This document shows, one piece after another, positions 31,038-35,497 of a stretch of DNA of 35,497 nucleotides. Position numbers and translations under genes: made by a program. Below the pieces are notes generated by a model, which was given only the letters and a program-made list of their open reading frames with translations, was not told where the DNA came from and searched no databases. This DNA comes from BM714 sp964644525 (GTDB taxonomy: Bacteria; Bacillota; Clostridia; Peptostreptococcales; BM714): contig CAZXWC010000010.1 in assembly GCA_964644525.1 (NCBI GenBank), positions 1 to 35,497 of the forward strand, given 5' to 3'. Position 1 is the stretch's first letter; every line of letters begins with the position of its first letter.

Positions 31038-31892
31038 ATGATCAGTGTTAAAAATTTGTATCACTCCTATTCAAATGACGAAAAATATGCTGTCAAGGAT
31101 GTAAGCTTTGAAATAAGAGAGGGTGAGGTATTCGGTTTTTTGGGTCCCTCCGGGGCCGGCAAGTCTACAACCCAGGGGATTCTGACAGGCCTTCTGCAAC
31201 TGCAGAAAGGCGATGTTACCGTTGCAGGATATGACATCAAGCATATAAAAAACGAAATGTTCAACAAGATAGGCATGTCCTTCGAGCAGTCCAACGTTTA
31301 CAGCAAAATGACCGGAAGGGAGAATCTTGAATTCTACAGAAAGCTTTTCGATGTAAGTACCCTGGAACCTCAGGAACTTCTTGACCTGGTGGGACTCGGG
31401 GACAAGGGGGATATAAAAGCAGGGAAATATTCAAAGGGCATGAAGCACCGATTGACTTTTGCCCGGTCTATGATCAACAAGCCTACCCTTTGGTTTCTTG
31501 ACGAGCCTACTACAGGCCTTGACCCGGCGATTGCATCAGAGATAAAGCAGATTATCAAGGAGAAAAACAGGGAAGGCGTAACAATTTTTTTAACCACCCA
31601 CAACATGTTCATTGCGGATGAGCTTTGCGACCGCGTGGGATTCATTGTGGACGGGGAAATCAAGCTGATTGACTCACCGAAAAACCTAAAACTGCTCTAC
31701 GGGGAAAAATTTGTCGATGTGGAGTATGTGGATAGAAAAGAAGTCAAAAAGGAATCCCTTTCCTTCATGGCAAAAAAAGACATAGAAAGATTGAAGCAAA
31801 TACTCGACGGCTATGAAATACGAACCATGCATACCAAAGAGGCGACCTTGGAGGAAATCTTCATAAAGGTTACCGGAAGGGAGCTAGTTTGA
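31038..31892 (+). CDS. ABC transporter ATP-binding protein (ABC-2 exporter type)
   Basis: A 284-residue ATPase with Walker A GPSGAGKST (36-44), a Q-loop near FEQSN, the signature YSKGM (131-135) in place of LSGGQ, Walker B LWFLDEP (151-157) and His-188. The C-terminal ~60 residues follow the domain found in ABC-2 (drug/antibiotic type) ATPases. It powers the two permeases encoded next. AAGGGGAG precedes the ATG. Confidence 0.9.
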   Translation: MISVKNLYHSYSNDEKYAVKDVSFEIREGEVFGFLGPSGAGKSTTQGILTGLLQLQKGDVTVAGYDIKHIKNEMFNKIGMSFEQSNVYSKMTGRENLEFYRKLFDVSTLEPQELLDLVGLGDKGDIKAGKYSKGMKHRLTFARSMINKPTLWFLDEPTTGLDPAIASEIKQIIKEKNREGVTIFLTTHNMFIADELCDRVGFIVDGEIKLIDSPKNLKLLYGEKFVDVEYVDRKEVKKESLSFMAKKDIERLKQILDGYEIRTMHTKEATLEEIFIKVTGRELV

Positions 31893-31893
31893 C

Positions 31894-33015
31894 ATGAAAC
31901 TATGGCACAGCTTCGTTAAGGAAGTCCAATTGTCTTCCAAGAGCTGGTATTTCTACATTGAAATCGGCATGGCTGTCATCCTTCTTTTGATTTTGCTGCT
32001 TGCCGTACCCGAGGAAAGCGACAGCAAAAGGGACGAATACCTGTATGCCGGAGGCCTCTCCTCCGATTATGTGGATTTGATTTACAGGGGACTGCTTGAC
32101 GACGAAGATGAGGACAATGAGTACGAAAGGGTCCAGATAAAAGTGGCTGGCCGTGTGTACACCGCAGACCTCTTTGTGACGGACACAAGGAACATATATT
32201 TTTTAGACGACCGCGAGGCTGTCTTGAAGCTTGCCGAGGACGAAGAGGAAGTAGGTGTCGAAATAATTCCAGGCAGCGACGGCGGACTTGATTATTTGTA
32301 CTATCTTCAGGGCTACGAGTCCCAAAAGCTCAAAAATTTGTACATGGTGCTGCAAAACAGCAAAGTCAACTTCAAGTTTGTAGAAAGGCATATGGACAGG
32401 CAGACAGTAGAGATAATCGACAAGGACCCCTTTGTGCTCAACAACAGGGAAAACATTGTTCCTGTTTTTCTTACCTACAACGGCAGCATTATGGGTCTTT
32501 TCATAATGGCGGCCTACATTTTCCTGGACAAGAAAGAGGGGATAGCAATGGCCTACGCGGTGACAGCCTCCAAGATATGGCACTATCTCTTGAGCAAGAT
32601 AGGGGTCATGATGGTTACAACCATATCGACAAGCCTTATACTGGTAATCCCCGTTATGGGAGCAAACGCCAACTATCCGCTCATTATTTTGCTGGTTCTT
32701 GCAACAGCCTTCGCCTTTTCTTCTCTTGGCCTTGTTGTTACAACTTACTACAGGGACATGATGCAGTCTTTCGGGGTCTTCTTCATAATAATAGTTGTCA
32801 TGATACTTCCAAACATATCCTACTTTGCTCCAAGCTGGGAACCCTCATGGATAAGATTCTTTCCGACATACCACATACTTGAAGCTTTCAAGGAGGCCAT
32901 ATCGCCAGGCGCAAGCGCAGTATATGTCCTGAATGTCTCTATCGGATTCCTGGCGGCCGGTTTTTTGCTTTTCATGTTCGCCAATTACAGGTTCAAGAAA
33001 ACGCTTACCATATAA
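31894..33015 (+). CDS. ABC-2 type permease, 1
   Basis: A 373-residue membrane protein. One N-terminal helix (about 20-38) is followed by a large extracytoplasmic domain (about 40-195, with an acidic DDEDEDNEYE stretch) and then five or so helices. This is the ABC-2 half-transporter plan of drug and lipid exporters. It starts one base after the ATPase gene. It probably pairs with the permease downstream. Confidence 0.85.
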   Translation: MKLWHSFVKEVQLSSKSWYFYIEIGMAVILLLILLLAVPEESDSKRDEYLYAGGLSSDYVDLIYRGLLDDEDEDNEYERVQIKVAGRVYTADLFVTDTRNIYFLDDREAVLKLAEDEEEVGVEIIPGSDGGLDYLYYLQGYESQKLKNLYMVLQNSKVNFKFVERHMDRQTVEIIDKDPFVLNNRENIVPVFLTYNGSIMGLFIMAAYIFLDKKEGIAMAYAVTASKIWHYLLSKIGVMMVTTISTSLILVIPVMGANANYPLIILLVLATAFAFSSLGLVVTTYYRDMMQSFGVFFIIIVVMILPNISYFAPSWEPSWIRFFPTYHILEAFKEAISPGASAVYVLNVSIGFLAAGFLLFMFANYRFKKTLTI

Positions 33016-33032
33016 ATAGGCTGGTGAAAAAA

Positions 33033-34037
33033 ATGAACAGAAAAATTTTAGCGGTTTTCCTGCGGGACATGCGTGTAAGCAGGCGGGACTTCATAGCCCT
33101 TTATATAATAGTCTTTCCCGTTCTCTTTTCGATAGTCATAAACCTCTTTATTCCCGGCATAAACGATTCCACTGTGAACATTGCAATGCTCGAGGGCGAC
33201 AATCCCGACCATATTGGCTACTTCAGGGATTACGCCGTTGTCGAGCTTTTCGAAACAACCGACGATGTAAGACGCAGGGTGGAAAAGAGGGACAACATGA
33301 TTGGAATTCTTCCCGGAAACAGTGACTACTACATTCTCGCTCAGGGAAACGAGCCGGAGGGCCTGGTCGATTATGTAAAAACGCTCAGAGCCTATGAGTT
33401 TTTCGGGGTGACATCCCAAGACACCAGGGTTGAATTCTCAAATTTCGGCAACACCATCCCTCCAATAAAAAAGCTAATGGTCAATGTGGCAATAATGCTC
33501 TCTTCCGTTTTGGGAGGAATGCTGATTGCACTTAACATTGTCGAGGAAAAGGTCGACAACACCATAAGCGCTGTTAATGTCACCCCCCTTTCAAGAGGCG
33601 GATATATACTGGGAAAAAGCATTATAGGAATACTTGTCCCGGTGGTCGGAACAATAACAATGCTTATCCTGACCGGTTTCTCCAATGTAAACATGCTTCA
33701 AATGCTTATGATGCTGCTTGCAAGTTCCATAATAAGCATACTGGTGGGATTCATAGAGGGAATAAACAACAAAGATGTCATGGAAGCCGCCGGAAACATA
33801 AAAATACTTTTCCTCCCCTTGATGGGGTCGGTGGCGGGAGCAGAGCTTCTCTCGGACAAATGGCAAAAGTTTTTTTACCCCATACCCTTCTATTGGACAT
33901 ACAAGGCTAACGACATGATTCTATCAAGAAGCGGAACATGGGGGAAAATTTCACTCTATACGGCATTTGTTGTTGCAATAAGCGCCATAGTGTTTGCAAT
34001 TGTTGCCCCCAAAATAAGAAAGGGGCTGGAGCATTGA
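33033..34037 (+). CDS. ABC-2 type permease, 2
   Basis: A 334-residue membrane protein with the same plan: an N-terminal helix (about 15-35), an extracytoplasmic domain (about 40-150) and five or six helices, including LIALNIVEEKVDNTISAVNVTP, the ABC-2 hallmark before the intracellular loop. The ATG at 33033 follows GGTG by 6 bases; a GTG at 33024 (3 residues longer) is possible. It likely forms a heterodimer with permease 1. Confidence 0.85.
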   Translation: MNRKILAVFLRDMRVSRRDFIALYIIVFPVLFSIVINLFIPGINDSTVNIAMLEGDNPDHIGYFRDYAVVELFETTDDVRRRVEKRDNMIGILPGNSDYYILAQGNEPEGLVDYVKTLRAYEFFGVTSQDTRVEFSNFGNTIPPIKKLMVNVAIMLSSVLGGMLIALNIVEEKVDNTISAVNVTPLSRGGYILGKSIIGILVPVVGTITMLILTGFSNVNMLQMLMMLLASSIISILVGFIEGINNKDVMEAAGNIKILFLPLMGSVAGAELLSDKWQKFFYPIPFYWTYKANDMILSRSGTWGKISLYTAFVVAISAIVFAIVAPKIRKGLEH

Positions 34038-34121
34038 TATATTCAAAATTTGTAAAACAGATAATTTGCTCGGACATGGTTTCATTCGTGGCTGACAATA
34101 TCTTGTGGGAGGTGTTATTAA

Positions 34122-35354
34122 GTGGCTAAGATGAATATTGATCCAAAGAAGAGGAATTTGATTTTGGCCCTTCTTGCCTTGGCGGCAGTCGGGGCGCTGA
34201 TTGTGTGGCTCCTTGTCGATTGGTCGGCAGATGTGGAAGTCGACACTGCCAAAAAGGCCGATATATACCGCACTATAGATGACACAGGCAAAGTCAGGAG
34301 CGAACGCAACCTTGACCTGGCGGCCGCGGGTAATGCAAAAGTCTTGTCCATACTCGTCGAGGTCGGCGACAAGGTAAAGGAAGGGGATTTGATGATATCC
34401 ATGGATGACAAAGCCTTGGGATATCAGCTCAAATCGCTCAACTATGAGATAAGGGCACTGGAAAGCAACATATCCCATCTGGCAAAGCCATACAACAATC
34501 TATCTCTTGAAAACTACAGGGCATCTGCAAAAATTGCGGAGGAAAACTATAACAAAGCCAAGAGCGATTATGAAAATGCACTTACGCTTTATGAAGCCGG
34601 GGCCATAAGCAAGTCCGAGCTTGACTCTCTAGAACTCCTCAGCTCTGTCGGAGAAATGAACTACATCATGGCTTCAAACGAATCGAGCGCTGCATCAAAG
34701 GGCGGGGACAGAGATGTGCTTATGCAATACGACTACCAGCTCAAATCTATGACTACCCGGCTTGAATCATTAAAGGACCAGATAAGCGAATATCAGATAA
34801 GGGCTCCCTTCGACGGAACTGTCGGAGACATCTTCGTTGAAAAGGGCCAGTCCATAACCGCCATGAGTCCCGTGGTCCAAGTCTTCGAAGACAGATACTA
34901 TGTGGAAGCCAGTCTTCTTGAAGAAAGTTTTGTACAGATGGAAATGGACGCTCCTGTAGAAATCTTCTTTGACAACGAAGCGGCCGAAGGCTATGTTAGA
35001 AAAATTCACCCAACCATCAAGACCGTTGTTTCCGACCTGGGCGTTTTCCAGCAGAAAGGCATAGTAGAAATTGCACTTGACCACGATTTCAGCATCATCG
35101 ACCGTGAAGTCCAATTAGTCTTCAAGCTGGGCATGAGAGAGGGAGTTCTTACAGTCGACAGCAATGCGGTAGTAAAACAAGGAAGAAAAGACTACGTTTT
35201 TACCGTTGATAGAAAGAGAGTCAATAAAAAAGAAGTAAGCGTCGGGGCAAGGGGAAATGCCCGCTCGGAGATATTGGAAGGGCTTGAGGAAGGCGATATT
35301 GTGGTCGCCAATCCTGGCGACGATATTGAAGACGGAGACAAGGTTTCTTATTAA
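34122..35354 (+). CDS. HlyD-like membrane-fusion/adaptor protein
   Basis: A 410-residue protein begun with GTG at 34122, 7 bases after GGGAGGTG. An N-terminal membrane anchor (about 12-31) is followed by a biotinyl-lipoyl-like half, a coiled coil (about 100-200, with YRASAKIAEENYNKAKSDY), the second lipoyl half IRAPFDGTVGDIFVEKGQ, and a beta-barrel domain. In a Gram-positive such adaptors sit outside the membrane beside ABC exporters. It is probably part of the same exporter. GGAGG-type sites mark the following gene too. Confidence 0.85.
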   Translation: MAKMNIDPKKRNLILALLALAAVGALIVWLLVDWSADVEVDTAKKADIYRTIDDTGKVRSERNLDLAAAGNAKVLSILVEVGDKVKEGDLMISMDDKALGYQLKSLNYEIRALESNISHLAKPYNNLSLENYRASAKIAEENYNKAKSDYENALTLYEAGAISKSELDSLELLSSVGEMNYIMASNESSAASKGGDRDVLMQYDYQLKSMTTRLESLKDQISEYQIRAPFDGTVGDIFVEKGQSITAMSPVVQVFEDRYYVEASLLEESFVQMEMDAPVEIFFDNEAAEGYVRKIHPTIKTVVSDLGVFQQKGIVEIALDHDFSIIDREVQLVFKLGMREGVLTVDSNAVVKQGRKDYVFTVDRKRVNKKEVSVGARGNARSEILEGLEEGDIVVANPGDDIEDGDKVSY

Positions 35355-35375
35355 AGCTTCAAAAGGAGGAAAGAC

Positions 35376-35497
35376 ATGGAGGGACTGAAGATTTTAGGCA
35401 TTTTTTTGCTGATTTATTCGGTGGCTGTTATCCTTATCACAATCAAAAAACCAAAGAGCATCTGGAAAATGAAAAAAATACAACTGTTCATCAAGTT
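35376..35497 (+). CDS. start of a further exporter-operon membrane protein, cut by the window
   Basis: The first 40 codons only, after AAAGGAGG. The N-terminus MEGLKILGIFLLIYSVAVIL is a membrane helix followed by a basic stretch (KKPKSIWKMKK). It is probably a permease or other membrane protein of the same operon. The family cannot be judged. Confidence 0.6.
   Translation, partial: MEGLKILGIFLLIYSVAVILITIKKPKSIWKMKKIQLFIK

Overview
The window reads as chromosomal DNA of a Gram-positive anaerobe of the Clostridia. The evidence is strong AGGAGG-type ribosome binding sites, sigma-A style promoters, low-to-moderate GC, a CsaB/MurJ surface-polymer cluster, YkpA-type ABC-F and TetR/GntR regulators, with no outer-membrane or LPS genes. 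Amino-acid metabolism is prominent (threonine aldolase, threonine synthase, RidA, LysE-type exporter, opine-dehydrogenase-like genes), which fits an amino-acid fermenter. The species cannot be named from this sequence alone.

Layout. 1-24: the 5' end of a tRNA-Pro on the minus strand, cut by the window edge. 172-5356: single housekeeping genes: a membrane FMN-binding flavoprotein, YkpA, a GNAT acetyltransferase, threonine aldolase and YbaK. 5463-11500: a metabolic locus with a FadR-type GntR regulator, a Na+/solute symporter, an enolase-superfamily epimerase/racemase and two close paralogues of the octopine/nopaline dehydrogenase family. Two promoters in this locus carry the same TTGT-N3-ACAA-like operator just downstream of the -10 box. 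11599-14622: a hotdog thioesterase, a REP-type transposase homologue that has lost its HUH histidines, and a two-gene 'split AhpF' (reductase plus tandem thioredoxin-fold protein). 14705-17230: RidA and threonine synthase, then a 24-copy tandem array of an 11-bp unit, then a GNAT gene.

17218-28397: about 11 kb of minus-strand genes, almost all overlapping or abutting: DEAD-box helicase, MurJ-like flippase, hexapeptide acyltransferase, two glycosyltransferases, a DUF4330 protein, an unrecognised 83-residue ORF, two more small DUF4330-like membrane proteins, an O-antigen-ligase-like protein, a fourth small membrane protein, a second O-antigen-ligase-like protein and CsaB. This looks like a locus that makes, flips, polymerises or ligates and pyruvylates a secondary cell-wall polymer.

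28500-35497: a LysE-family exporter, a membrane-anchored UlaG-like metallo-hydrolase, and a TetR-controlled exporter operon (ATPase, two ABC-2 permeases, HlyD-like adaptor and the start of a further membrane protein) that runs off the window. A perfect 21-bp inverted repeat overlaps the TetR promoter.

The most promising under-described systems are the two-promoter opine-dehydrogenase/epimerase locus and the surface-polymer operon that combines several DUF4330-like anchored proteins with two ligase/polymerase-like proteins. The 11-bp minisatellite upstream of threonine synthase and the HUH-dead transposase homologue also merit attention. All family assignments were made by reading motifs; no database search was run.
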